DNA from: Toxorhynchites rutilus septentrionalis
Lineage: Eukaryota > Arthropoda > Insecta > Diptera > Culicidae
DNA: 64,000 bases
Assembly: GCF_029784135.1 (NCBI RefSeq)
Contig: NC_073746.1
Span: forward strand, 179,243,788-179,307,787
Direction: 5' to 3'
Of the stretch, positions 33,151 to 44,394 are shown piece by piece. The translations under genes and the position numbers were made by a program. The notes beneath the pieces were generated by a model that saw only the letters and a list, made by a program, of their open reading frames with translations, was not told where the DNA came from and did no database searches. The stretch's first letter is position 1; each line of letters begins with the position of its first letter.

Positions 33151-35928
33151 GCTATCAACTTCTGATTTATTATCAGAATGTAGGTGGTATGAATACTTCA
33201 ACGGCTGATTACTATCTCGCCTGCTCCGATACCTTATTTGATGTATTCGCTTTCACTGAAACGTGGCTCAACGATAACACGCTGTCGCAACAAATTTTTG
33301 ATTCTTCGTACATGGTATACCGTTCAGATCGATCTGCTGAGAACAGCAAGAAAGTAACTGGGGGTGGAGTTCTGCTGGCAGTCCGCTCGAATATAAAATC
33401 CCGTGAATTATTCCCCCCCCGATGGGCGCACTATTGAGCAAGTTTGGGCAGCTGTTTCGTTGCACAATCGTACGATTTTTATTGGTGCAGTTTACATCCC
33501 TCCTGATCGAACCAATGATTCAGCTGTAATAGATCAGCATATCGTGTCGCTTCGCTGGATCACACAACAAATGGAATTAAGTGACAACATAGTCTTGCTC
33601 GGAGATTTTAATTTACCCGGTATCGATTGGACACAGAGCGCCTCGGATTACTTGTATCCAGTTCATTCACATTCTACTCTGAATCGTTTGTCGGAACGGC
33701 TTCTTGATAGTGTCAGCACGGCCGGTTTATGTCAGAAGAATCATATCTTCAATAACAACAACCACATTCTTGATTTGTGTTTCATCAGTTCAGAACTCGC
33801 TCACAACACGGTAGTCATTGAAGCACCCGCTCCTCTGGTGAAATTATGTCGACATCATCCCCCACTTCTGATATCTATATCTATTTCGCCACCGCTCGTC
33901 TTCGCCAACACTGCTGAATCAACTTATTACAATTATCGAAAAGCTGATTACTCGTCAATGAACCTTTATTTCCTTGGTATCAACTGGAATGATGTTTTGG
34001 AGAACCAGGATATAGACAACGCCACGTCATCAATGTACAATGTTTTACTTTACGCGATTGAACAGTTTGTTCCCAAGAAGAAGGCTAATAAGTCGCTCAA
34101 CCCTCCGTGGACAAATGCTAATCTCAAACGCTTGAAGTCACTGTAAAGATCATACCTTCGAAAATTTGCTAAGCGTCGCAATGATTTTTGGAGAAGTCAG
34201 TATTCTTTTGTGAACAGAACCTACAAACGCCTGAACAAAGTTTTACACGCCGACTATTTAAATGGCATTCAAACGAATCTGCGTGCTCACCCAAGTGGGT
34301 TCTGGAAATACGTCGATAAACAAAGGAAAGAGTTTGGTTTACCCACCGTGATGACACGTAACGATACTGAAGTTTCCACCAGTGAAAGCATTTGCGAGTT
34401 GTTTCGTAAGCAATTCAGTGGTGTTTTTGTCAGTGAAAGTCTTGATAGTGATCAAGTCTCTGCAACCGTTAAAAATGTACCCAGCCTGTCATCGGTCGGA
34501 GCCTGCCCTACGATTAATCGTAATGTTGTACAAGATGCCTGCTCTAGATTGAAGAAATCTACGAATGCTGGACCCGACAGCAGTCCATCTATCGTACTGA
34601 AGATGTGTTCCAGAAGTCTCTCGCTACCGTTGAGTATTTTATTCCACCGCTCCATCCTGAGTGGGACTTTCCCGACTGCTTGGAAAAATTCTTTTGTTTT
34701 TCCTGTATTCAAAAAAGGCTCTAGGAAGGATGTAACTAATTATAGAGGAATCGCGTGCCTTTGTGCCATCTCCAAGCTATTCGAATTCATCGTATTGGAT
34801 TTTATCACCCATGCTTGCAACAATTACATCGTCGAGGAACAACATGGTTTCGTGTCTAAACGGTCGACTTCCACGAATCTTCTTCTGTACACATCATACA
34901 TCGCTCGTTCACTTGAACTGCGACAGCAAATCGATGCGGTATATACCGATTTCTCCGCAGCATTCGACAAAATCAACCACAACATCGCTGTAGCTAAGCT
35001 TCAACGTCTTGGTTTTAAAGGTCCCTTCTTATTCTGGCTACGGACTTATCTCACTGATCGTATTATGTCAGTGAAAATTGGAGACACTATATCTTCTCCT
35101 TTTCGTGTAACGTCTGGTGTTCCGCAAGGGAGCCACCTCGGCCCATATATTTTTCTGCTATACCTTAATGACATTAATTTTCATCTGAAGTGCCTGAAGC
35201 TCTCCTACGCCGATGACTTCAAGTTGTTTTTCCGTGTGAATTCCACTGGATATGCAGAGTTTCTGCAAGAGCAGCTGAATAATTTTGCTGAATGGTGCGC
35301 AACGAATAGAATGATTTTAAATCCATCCAAATGTTCGGTTATTTCGTTTTCTCGTAAGCGCACATTGATATGCTTTGAATAAAGACTGCACGGTGAAATT
35401 TTGAAACGTGTGGACATTATTAAAAACCTTGGAGTTATGTTAGACTCTAAACTAACCTTTTGTGATCATATAGCTTACATTACTTCTAAAGCATCCAAAG
35501 TCCTCGGCTTTATTTTCCGTGCCAAGAAGCAATTCACAGATGTACATTGCATCAAGGCCCTATATTGTGCATTGGTTCGATCCGTTCTAGAATATGCTTG
35601 CGTTGTATGGTCACCATATTACCAAAATAGTGTACAACGTATTGAGTCGATTCAGCGAAAATTTGTTCGATTTTCCTTGCGTAATCTGCCATGGAATGAC
35701 CCATTTAATCTGCCCAGCTACGAGGATCGCTGTAGTCTCAAAGGATTGGATTCATTGGGCTCTCGAAGGAATGTTACCAAAGCGCTTTTTGTATCTGATA
35801 TTATTTTATCAAATATCGATTGCCCCGAACTGCTATACTTAATTAATTTTAACATTAGTCGTCGCGTACCCGTAACTACTTGTACCTTCCACCATCTCGA
35901 ACAAATTACGGCTACAATGAACCCGTAA
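33147..35928 (+). pseudogene. CR1/Q-like ORF2: endonuclease-reverse transcriptase with three lesions
   Basis: The ATG at 33147 overlaps the end of ORF1 (ATGA-type arrangement). Endonuclease motifs are IYYQNVGGMN, FTETWLND and LLGDFNLPGIDW. RT motifs are KKSTNAGPDSSPS, SGVPQGSHLGP and SYADDFKLFF, followed by LGVMLDSKLTF and the C-terminal YEDRCSLKGLD. Three lesions break it: a frameshift in a C run at 33412-33420, TAA at 34144-34146 (LKSL*RSY) and TAA at 35380-35382 (CFE*RLHG). The frame is otherwise continuous, which points to a fairly recent death. Confidence 0.92.
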
Positions 35929-36153
35929 CCAGTATGTGTCGTGTGTTCTATCTTTGTAGTTCGTCTTTTGATTATCACCTTTCCCGTTCGTCCCTCAAAG
36001 CGCTCTATTCTGCTATTCTTAAGTAGTTATAATTGTTATAGGTTTAATATTTAGTTCTATAGTTTTATTATTAGTTTTATTATTTAATAATTAATTCTCG
36101 GTCATTAGGGCAAACATGTTAAGCCTGTTGATGTTTGTAAAATAAAAAAAAAA

Positions 36154-37479
36154 TACCAGTACTGGTGCTAAGGTCACAAAACGTCATGAAACGTTTTGTT
36201 GAAAAATTAAGTTAAACGTTAGTTTGAAATTTTTTTAAAAGAAATTTCAAAACCTTGGAAAAAAATATCAATCTATGTTTTCATTGTTTTCTGAATTTTC
36301 ATTTTTTAATCTATGTTTTCATTGGTTTTCTGTGTTGTCAGGGTACTGATTTTATTACCTACACTCAGTTAAATTAAAATTAAAGGGTTTGACATTTCAA
36401 AATCTGATTTGATCAACCTATGGTTTGAGCTGTTTCCGAGAAAACTGAGCCGCAACACTAGTTTTTCAACTAGCAATAATCGAACCTCGGATGTACCTCA
36501 TTGGTTACGATATCGCCACTGCGCAAAGCTGCAACACTAGTTGTCTGGTCAAGAGAAAAAAGTTGTCCTCCATGGTGCTTTTTTGTAAAATTTATTCATT
36601 CCACTTGTTTTAATAGTAGTTGTAACTATCTTATTACTGTGGTATTACTGTGGATGGTAGAGAACCACTTGTTGTGAGCCAATACATTTAACGTCTATTA
36701 TTATGGTTTTCATGTGTTGAGAATATTAACGAATATTATATACGATGGGAGCCACTGACGAAAAGTCCCTACAGATGATTTCTGATGAAAAATCTTTTAA
36801 ATTTCATGAAAGAATACTTTCGAAAATTTCACTACGTTTGATCAATTTCACCCCGCGATCATTTTACCCCCGAATGACGGTACACCATTTGTTTTGTTTA
36901 TTTTGTTGCATGAGCTTACATTGTAGATCCGAAATGGAATGATTACAGTGAAACACTTATCAACTTGTTGCATTTTCAATAAATTTAAACAGAATTTGCT
37001 GCCGGTGCTCTAAAACTTCTGTTTTCTACATAAAAATCACAAATTGATATCATAAATTTTGAGCAGTCCTTAAAAATGGAGTATTGCCAGATACTTTTGG
37101 AAGTATGTTACTTTTTCATAAACAACAGAAACGTATGGTTACGCTACGCGCGTAGGTAACTAAGAAATTTGTAAATTCTTTTTCAATCACTTTACTTTAG
37201 TTCACTTCATGTAGCTATGTAATCACTTTATCATCGCTTAAATTAAATTAATAGATGAGTTCATTATTATTTAAGCTCCAATGAAGCTTCACAAAGTGTT
37301 CTCACAATATGCACAATGAAAACTGTACAGTAGTAAGCTTGCTTTCGCATGAATTTCTGGTGTGTAAGTTAAAAGCTTCCAAAACAAGAGGTTACGTCTG
37401 GGTGCAAGGTTTTGAGCGTTAATAACTGTTTACCGGCTGAACGAATTGGTATGATAATCGCTTCATTCGAAAGATAAAA
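36154..37479. other. AT-rich spacer
   Basis: Short local repeats only ('aatctatgttttcattg' at 36271 and 36310). No gene seen. Confidence 0.5.
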
Positions 37480-37970
37480 TGTCTACGTGTGATGTTTTTT
37501 TTCAGAACTCGAGACCAAAGTACAAGCTTGTTATACAGGGCACACATGTCTATAGTGACTCGCCAGAAACTCCGGGAGTTTGGTTGGGAAGTAATAATGC
37601 ATCCAATGCGAACCAAGCACCTAGTGATTACCACCTTTCTCTCGCATTGAAAAATTTCCTGAGTGATAAGAAATTGAACCAAGAGAAGATTGTGAAAATC
37701 GATCACTATAGTTTTTCGCCAATAAGAACCGAGACTAAGACAAGCTATGAAAGTCTCTCTCATAGAAGTCTTGATTGTTATTGGCGAAAAACTATAGTGA
37801 TCGATGTTCACAATTATCTCTTGATCCCAATTTATTATCACTCAGGATGTTTTGCAATACGAGTAAAAGGTGGGAATCACTTGATGCCTGGTTCGTTGCC
37901 TTTACCTTTAAAATGACGGCAAAATACACAAAAAACGGTACATATTTGACCCAAATCGGGCAATCGTGAA
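37480..37970 (+). pseudogene. Old mariner transposase fossil
   Basis: Across frames it shows DSPETPGVW (frame-shifted TRQKLREFGWEV), APSDYHLSLALKNFLSD and, at the end, KNGTYLT, matching the order of mariner C-terminal sequence around the third catalytic Asp. It is more diverged than the four other copies here and has lost its N-terminal half. An inverted duplication lies inside it. Confidence 0.75.
37689..37814. repeat. 126-bp foldback with 37-bp arms
   Basis: Arms at 37689-37725 and 37778-37814 are reverse complements with one mismatch. The 52-bp spacer can extend the stem through ctatga/tcatag. It would form a long hairpin in RNA or single-stranded DNA. Confidence 0.9.
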
Positions 37971-38579
37971 TATCACAAATAAATTTTTGAATTTAACGCA
38001 ATAATAATTCTACTGAAATGTTAGTCATTCTTATAACAACTTGATTCACGTAATACAACATAGACAGTATCTTCAAAGTTTCATATGAGAACTTGTGTTG
38101 ATTAATGGGGGTAGATTTTTAAGCCTCGTCGACCCCCAAAATCAGTTTTCGTTTGTGTCGACCCCTGGGAAACCGAGATCGACCCCAAGGGGTCCATATC
38201 GACCACTTTGAGAAACCCTGGTTTAGAGAGTCACATGTATTTGTGAAACTCTTAACATGTGTCCTAGCAATTAAACCTGACCTGTAATCACTCAGTTGTG
38301 ATTTTTCGGTAGTTTAGAATTTGTTTACGCCTGAAAATCTCTCACTCGGTCAGAGCATTTAGGTCTGGCAAGCACGATTCAAGTTCTACAATTTTCTTCC
38401 AATTATCGAATGGAATGCTCGAACATTCCAATCCATTTTTCATCGATTTTAGTATTAACGTATGCATTAAAAAAATGGACTAATTTCGGATGGCGATGAA
38501 AAAAAAACTACAAAAGAAAATTTAATGGAACAAATTTTCCTTAAATCGTAGGTTTATCAAGCCTACAACAAAAATGATT
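37971..38579. other. Spacer with a hAT-like terminus
   Basis: Apart from the hAT-like end at 38105-38221 (listed), this is AT-rich and without a gene. Confidence 0.45.
38105..38221 (-). mobile_element. hAT-like transposon terminus
   Basis: On the minus strand the sequence starts cagggtttctcaaagtggtc followed by repeated 'gaccccttgg' and 'ggggtcgac' phrases. CAGGGTTTCTCAAAGTGGTC-type ends are characteristic of Charlie-like hAT elements. The second end and the target duplication were not found. Confidence 0.5.
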
Positions 38580-39290
38580 CGAGGCTGTTGATTCGCAGCA
38601 GCCGCGCTGTCAAGCAACGTGATGACTTTTCCATACTGCCAGCTCCAACCCGCAGCGAAGGAGTTGGACATTCTGAGGCATTTTGTGTCCGCCAGATATA
38701 GCCAATCTGGTATTTACAATATCCTCTCTCTGCCGCTCCTTAAGCCGGTGACCGAAGCAACCGGTCAAATGATGAAGGAGAATCTGGCAAAAAAGGACTT
38801 TTTTTATGCGGAAGTGTCAGACGAGACCGGCCTTATCTGCGCAGCAGGCAATCATCCAGGAGGAGTAGCTTAAGGTACCGGCGAAAAACTTTTTTCCGGT
38901 TAATGAAGTGAAAAACTTCTTTTCGTACTCATAATGAAAGACAAAACGTACTTGATGCTAGAATTCAACGAATGCACCGGATACTTTACGTTCCCCAGAT
39001 AAGTGATGGCGACGAATATATCACCAACATCAAGTTCTCGAAGAAGATCATTCCCTGACAAACGAGAAGGGAATGTCCAAGCCGCTCTTCTTTCGAGTCA
39101 TATGGTGAACTGGGAAATATACAGTACGAAGTGCTTGCCGGAAGTTGCGAAGGTTATGTGGTCGAACTTGGGATCAGCAAATTATGCCAAAAGATCACTG
39201 GAGGATGGATCGGTTGGATATAAACCGCCAACCTTCCCAACATCCCCCAGCTGCGACCGATAGAAAACTTTTGGGCGAATGGCCAAAATG
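38580..39290 (+). pseudogene. DD37E-type (ITm) transposase fossil
   Basis: Separate frames preserve a helix-turn-helix-like start (38619-38870), MKDKTYLMLEFNECTGYF near 38936 (normally an Asp-rich MDDETY block), 'EIYSTKCLPEVAK', 'LGSANYAKRSLED' and, in another frame near 39244, LRPIENFW-like sequence. The first catalytic Asp is lost. Order and motifs match the better-preserved copy at 56040-56960. Confidence 0.7.
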
Positions 39291-40136
39291 GAGAGACAGC
39301 CGACCACCAAAACCACGGAATGATAAAAGAACACGCTGACATACATCTTCTCATCGGTCATGGTTGAGGTTCCGGCCAACGATGACCCGATGGACTACCG
39401 TCGGAAGAGTCGTCCACTGACTCTTTTTGGCGTTTGTCTGAGGCCCCTACAGACGAGCAAGATGAACCAGCAAACAGCTGATTACCAAACGATTGTGATT
39501 GATGGCGTGGTCAGTCACTTGCTCGTGGATTTATCTGGTTACACCAGAGAAAATTAGAAGCAGAACCAAAAAAACCATCGATTGAAGGTTATTGCCTTCA
39601 AATGAACACAACAAATCACCATGGTTGTGCTATTAAATTTAATAGTCACTTCACCTACCTGAGTTTGTTCGTGATTCGTTCGCGATTTAACTGTTTACGG
39701 GGAAAAAAACTGAATAATATGTGGAACACTTCTCTAAACTAAAAAAAAATAATTACAATAAATTGAAAACGATTACTTCGACTCACTTTTCATGTCTGCA
39801 AAAAGCGCACACGTCGATTTATTATCGAGAATATTCTTAAACTTTGATTGTTCTACTCGGAAGTCAATTTGTAAAGAGGCTTGATATTACTTAATGTGGC
39901 ACACAGAGTCTCAACTCGTACCGCGAAACAATGGGTATTAATCGTTCATCTCGCAAAAATATACCTGCGTGTGAATGTTATGTTACGCTACAAAATGATG
40001 TGTCTCGCGGCGACAAAATCGTAACGCATAACAGTGTCTTGGCCAAACTTTCCGTACGATCGTTTAAATGTTACACTATTAAAAGGGCCTATTTACTATA
40101 AAAAAAGACAATGAATTAGAAATATTTCTTTAAATA
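39291..40136. other. Unassigned spacer
   Basis: No gene seen. 39300-39560 is less AT-rich and may be the decayed remainder of the DD37E element. The rest is AT-rich. Confidence 0.45.
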
Positions 40137-40961
40137 CAGCAGAACCAACGCGGACTCGATTGTATACAGTTTCTGATTTCTTTTCACTGTATATAATCAA
40201 ATCCTGTATATAAACGAGTCAAAAAATATTTTTTTGACGTAGGACTACGTCTAACCGGAAGATATAGGGTGTGAAATGAAAATCTAGGCACTGAACAAGT
40301 AGGAAAAAATGCAAGATTTGGAACACTTATAACTCGAGCATTTCTCAATAGATCGCAAAGGTTTTTGCATCAATTGATAGGAAATATATCTACGCATCTA
40401 TCATAATGAATAACATTTCGTTTTTCTTGAGATAAATAATTGAATAATTGTGAAATAGCAAGCATTGTCCAAATGCACTATGTGCCCATTTTTGATTGGT
40501 CCATTTTGTGCTCCTCAAATCGTACCGACCAAAACGGGCAACCAGAGCAGCAGCGAAATAGAACGAAGCGCGATTGGAAAGGAAAAAGAAAAAAAATGAA
40601 CGAAACATTGGTCGCAGTCTCACACATGCGTAATTCTCGAGCCAGCCAGTCAGCTTAAAAATCCCCGCTCCGTTGCCGTAACGATCATTCTTTGTGTGGA
40701 AACCGACTGGACAACATCGTTGCTGGACGAGCTGGACGGCGAGGGATCGAGTGCCTTTTTCAAGGCAAGAGGGTGGAGGTGGTAGCGCTGGAGTAGAGTA
40801 GAGTAGAGTTTTCAAAGGGCCTTTCTCAAGGCTAGAGACGAATGAACTGAAAACGTTTAAAGTCTCTATAATACAATACCTTCCTACCTTCCGTAACGAT
40901 CATTCTCATCCAAATCGTACACCACATCGTTTCGCATCACATCACATCAACAAACCAACAC

Positions 40962-41215
40962 AAAGGAGGAAAAGTGAAGGGAAAGGCAAAATCCCGCTCG
41001 AACAGTGTTGGTCTCCAGTTTCCCGTATGTGTATCCGCCAATTGCTCCGCAAGGGTAGCTAGGCCGAGCGCGTTAGTACCAGTGCACCAGTCCACCTAGC
41101 CGGTGTTATATAGTTTCGGCCGCCGAAGTGATCGAGTTGGCTGGCAAAGCTGCTCGCGACGATAAGAAAACCCGCATTAGGAACAGACCACATTCGGTTC
41201 GGTGGACATCAAGAA
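40962..41215 (+). pseudogene. Histone H2A pseudogene (G5, module 1)
   Basis: It starts inside the H2A N-terminal tail (KGGKVKGKAKSRSN) because a deletion removed the ATG and first codons. It continues VGLQFPV, then frame-shifted LLRKG, AERVSTSAPVHLAGV, VIELAGKAARDDKKTRIRNR. It is closest to the G4 copy. Stops and shifts make it non-coding. Confidence 0.87.
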
Positions 41216-41418
41216 AACAACAGGCAGTTGCAGCGAGTGGCGAGTGGCAAACGCAATCGCATAACGACAGCAGGTAGCGGAAGAAAAAAGTTTGTTCTTT
41301 ATGCAAAGTACTCTGGTGGCAAATCCAGAACAAGGCGGCATCGAGGGCGTTCGAAATGGTTTTTTATTCAAAACCACGAGTACTAAGTTTTCTAAATTGG
41401 AACCATTCCATAAAACAC

Positions 41419-41434
41419 GGTGCTTATCAGGGCC
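41419..41434 (+). terminator. Histone-type stem-loop after H2A module 1 (G5)
   Basis: GGTGCTTATCAGGGCC can pair with a G-T wobble and one mismatch. It is followed by 'cctttcaaaaaagag', as in G4. Confidence 0.6.
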
Positions 41435-42082
41435 ATTAAACCTTTCAAAAAAGAGTTTACGAAATACAGTTCAATGCATTCTAAAATATTATCCTAAATA
41501 ATAATTAGACACAAATTGATTTTTTCATAATTTGTCTGCCAGAAAATGATGAGTTTGAGAATTTGGCAGTTGTGCTGAGCTTATTGATGGTTGGAGACTT
41601 TCTCGATTATTCAATTTTCACCAATTCTTAAATTGCTTCTAGATTGAAACTACATTAATTTACATTTAGTTCGACATTTAGCTAATTGGACGGACCTGTA
41701 ATGCGACATATTTAGTTGGACATTTTTGTAAACATGGAGTTCGGGGTCCAAGTTATGACCCAACATGTCCCAAGCTGGAAGGGAAGAAATTTTCCAACTG
41801 TGAAAGCTGTACCACTGTCATCGCAAATGTTCAGTTACAGGTTGAAATCGCATCCAATGCGATACTGAGTGGTGCTTCGGCATATCGCATTAAATGTAAT
41901 TTACAGTACAACATGTCCCAAGCTGGATGGGAAGAAATTTTCCAACTGTGAATCCTGTGGCGAGTGACAAACGCAATCGCTAAACAGGAAGGTTTAGCCG
42001 AACAAGATGGGTATATCGAGTGATAACAAAACAATAAACTCTTTATATTAAAGATGATTTTGTGGTCCTGAAAAGCTGGTAT

Positions 42083-42425
42083 ACTTCTTCACCGCTTTGG
42101 TACCTTCGGAAACCGCATGCAAGTTCACCGGGCAGCAACAGACTGATTGTGATCTGAATTTCCCACGCCGTAATGGTTGACCGCTTATTGTAGTGGGTCA
42201 GACCCGGGGCTTCCGCTACGATACGCTCAAAGATGCATTGACGAAGCTCAAGACGCTCATCGCCTTCGATGAGAAACCGGTGTCGGAATGATCCTGATTC
42301 AGCACCTTATAATGTAGATAGCATATGATTCATTCTCCTCCCTATTGTCGGTTTCCGAGATATTCTTCTGCGCCGTGCCGAACTTTTTGGCGGCTTTTCC
42401 ATTATTCCACTAGTCTTCGGTACAT
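42083..42425 (-). pseudogene. Histone H2B pseudogene, almost full length (G5)
   Basis: On the minus strand, from the ATG at 42425-42423, the frames together show [69 protein letters not shown], a shifted [10 protein letters not shown] and KKYTS. This is the H2B order over about 115 of ~124 codons. A 1-base loss after ATG, several small indels and a TAG destroy the frame. The end lies next to a partial stem-loop and 'ataaagagttta'. It faces away from the H2A fragment that starts about 80 bp to its right. Confidence 0.9.
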
Positions 42426-42499
42426 TCGTGTTTGTTAGAAACAACTGCATGTGAATCCAACGAGCGAACAAATCGTAATGAATGTATTTTTTGCCATCG

Positions 42500-42715
42500 C
42501 TGCCTTTTAACGCACATCACATCGCATCAACGGATTGGTGCCGGAGCACAAGTATACCTAATAGCGGTTATAGAATTTCGGCCGCCGGAGTGCTCGAGTT
42601 GGCTTGCAAAGCTGCTCACGACAATAAGAAAACCCGCCTACAGAACAGAGCACATTCGGTTCGGTGGCAACAACTAGTCTCAGCGAGTGGCAAACGCAAT
42701 CGCAGCAGGTAGAAG
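42500..42715 (+). pseudogene. Histone H2A pseudogene (G5, module 2)
   Basis: The plus strand shows RIGAGAQVYLIAVIEF then, after a shift, AAGVLELACKAAHDNKKTR, the central H2A fold and its DNKKTR motif. The N-terminal tail is deleted. It is divergent from the H2B at 42083-42425 as in animal histone gene clusters. A degenerate tail 'LVSASGKRNRSR' replaces the normal C terminus. Confidence 0.87.
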
Positions 42716-42775
42716 AAGGAAAAAGTTTGTTTATACAGACTGCTTTGGTGGCAAAACCAGCCACCGTAAAACACG

Positions 42776-42791
42776 GCGCTTTTCAGGGCCA
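42776..42791 (+). terminator. Histone 3' stem-loop after H2A module 2 (G5)
   Basis: GGCGCTTTTCAGGGCC with one mismatched pair is preceded by aaaaca and followed after 8 bp by 'tttcaaagaagagtt', a purine-rich histone downstream element-like stretch. Confidence 0.72.
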
Positions 42792-43568
42792 TTAAACCTT
42801 TCAAAGAAGAGTTATTAAAAGTTTTTCACAATACATTTCACAATGCATTCTAAAGTGACATAATATGACATATAATATAAACCGATTTATTTTGTTTATG
42901 CTTGTTCTTGAGCTTATTGGTGGCTGAGGTCTTTTAAATTGATCATTCAGTTTTCACAAACCCATAAATGGTTTCCGAATTAAAAGTGGCTTCAAATTAC
43001 AACATATTGTATGCAGGATGGCATTAACGAAATTTCTGGGTAGCAAGAACTGCTTTCTTTGGTTGATAACTGATGTTGAAAATTGACGGACGTTACATCT
43101 GCATTGTATAGAAAAATAACTAAGGAGCAACATGATGAGCTATGTATTTCCTGCTGCTCTGTTCTTATTTTAAAGGACTTTAATCCGAAGGTCATCCGTC
43201 CCTGTATTTACTGTTGGTTTTTCAGAACGCTTATAGCTCGTTTATTTCTCGACAGATCGTAGAGTTCGTCTCCAAAACCTCAGTTCTGTTTCATTTTTAT
43301 TTATTTTGTTTGCGGAGACTACAAATCTTACAATTCATTCGTCTCCGAAACCACAGTTTAAGGTACGATAATATGCTCAATAGTGAAATATATGATAGTG
43401 AATGAGCTGATGACCACCAATGTATTCTCTATCACAGCCATCATTTTGATTGTACGATATGTGCATACGCCGAAAGATGGCCGGCGTTGAACATTTAATA
43501 AGTACAAAGCCTTCAGAAAAAAATCAAGAATCAATTTTGTAAAAAAAACGCAAAAACACAACACTAAA

Positions 43569-43584
43569 GGTTCTTTTCAGAACC
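43569..43584 (+). terminator. Canonical histone 3' stem-loop near the G5 end
   Basis: GGTTCTTTTCAGAACC preceded by acactaaa is identical to the stem-loops of G3 and G4, followed by 'ataaagagtaaa'. Confidence 0.82.
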
Positions 43585-44394
43585 CCCAACATGTTCATAA
43601 AGAGTAAACAGTAAACTAATCCATTTTTCAGGTAGATAGGTAGGTATTCACGAAGGAGAAGAAAATAAAACAATATATTTGAAATATATATTTAGCAAAA
43701 GCTGTCCCCTTTGTATAGTCCTACGTCATCCCGGTTATGTCCCCGACTTTACCCACCCGTCTTTTTTTCTTCCTTTTTTTTGCATGTATTTTTCGTTTTT
43801 TGAATATAAAAGAGGAATTTGATTTTTGATTTATCCCCTTTCCCAACCCCATGTCAAGAAACACCTTTCTCACTTGAGAAAAATAAATTTATCCAGAGAT
43901 GTGTTCGAATTTCAACAATGACAGAGTTATAGAACTCTGCATTAAAAAGTACGCTACGGAAGACGATTCTGTTGTTTTCATTTGAAAGATAAGAAAATTT
44001 AGTACAGGTATAGTAGCGAAACATTTTAAATTAGTGGATTTTCATAACATTTTGGAAGTAAAAAACTTCAAAGTTAATAAAAATCAATTATGTGTTATTA
44101 TTATGTTCATCCTAAAAATTTATATGAAACTAGATTGGTTCTATCAATTAAATTGAAGCCCTCTAATCGCACTACAATTTATGCTTTGACACCCAACTTC
44201 TATCTTTCTTAATTTGGCTGCAATATTGATATAAACAATTCCTGGTGAAAATTCAAGCAAAATTTTCAAAAATCGCGATTTTCCCCCTACTGCACATGAA
44301 ATAGTCACTTAAATTTCACCTCAACGTTGAAAGGTTACATTTCTTCTTGAAATAAGTCATATTCGAAATTTAAAAAAAAAAGTTCAAAATTGTA

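Larger units (their letters stand above)
32830..36153 (+). mobile_element. CR1/Q-like non-LTR retrotransposon, 5' truncated
   Basis: It contains the end of ORF1, a complete but broken ORF2 and a 3' UTR ending in a poly-A run at 36142-36153. No target duplication was identified because the 5' junction (about 32800-32830) is not sharp. Internal lesions are listed under ORF2. Confidence 0.85.
40236..43761 (+). mobile_element. Family G element, copy G5 (divergent H2B/H2A)
   Basis: The left end is GACGTAGGACTACGTC after a T run and the right end is TAGTCCTACGTCATCCCGG, hairpin ggttatgtc..gactttacc, then CCCGTC before a T run. At 3526 bp it is the longest member. It was inserted in the T-rich part of P2; P2b shows the empty site. 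It carries two H2A fragments, one near-complete H2B on the opposite strand and three stem-loops. Confidence 0.85.
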
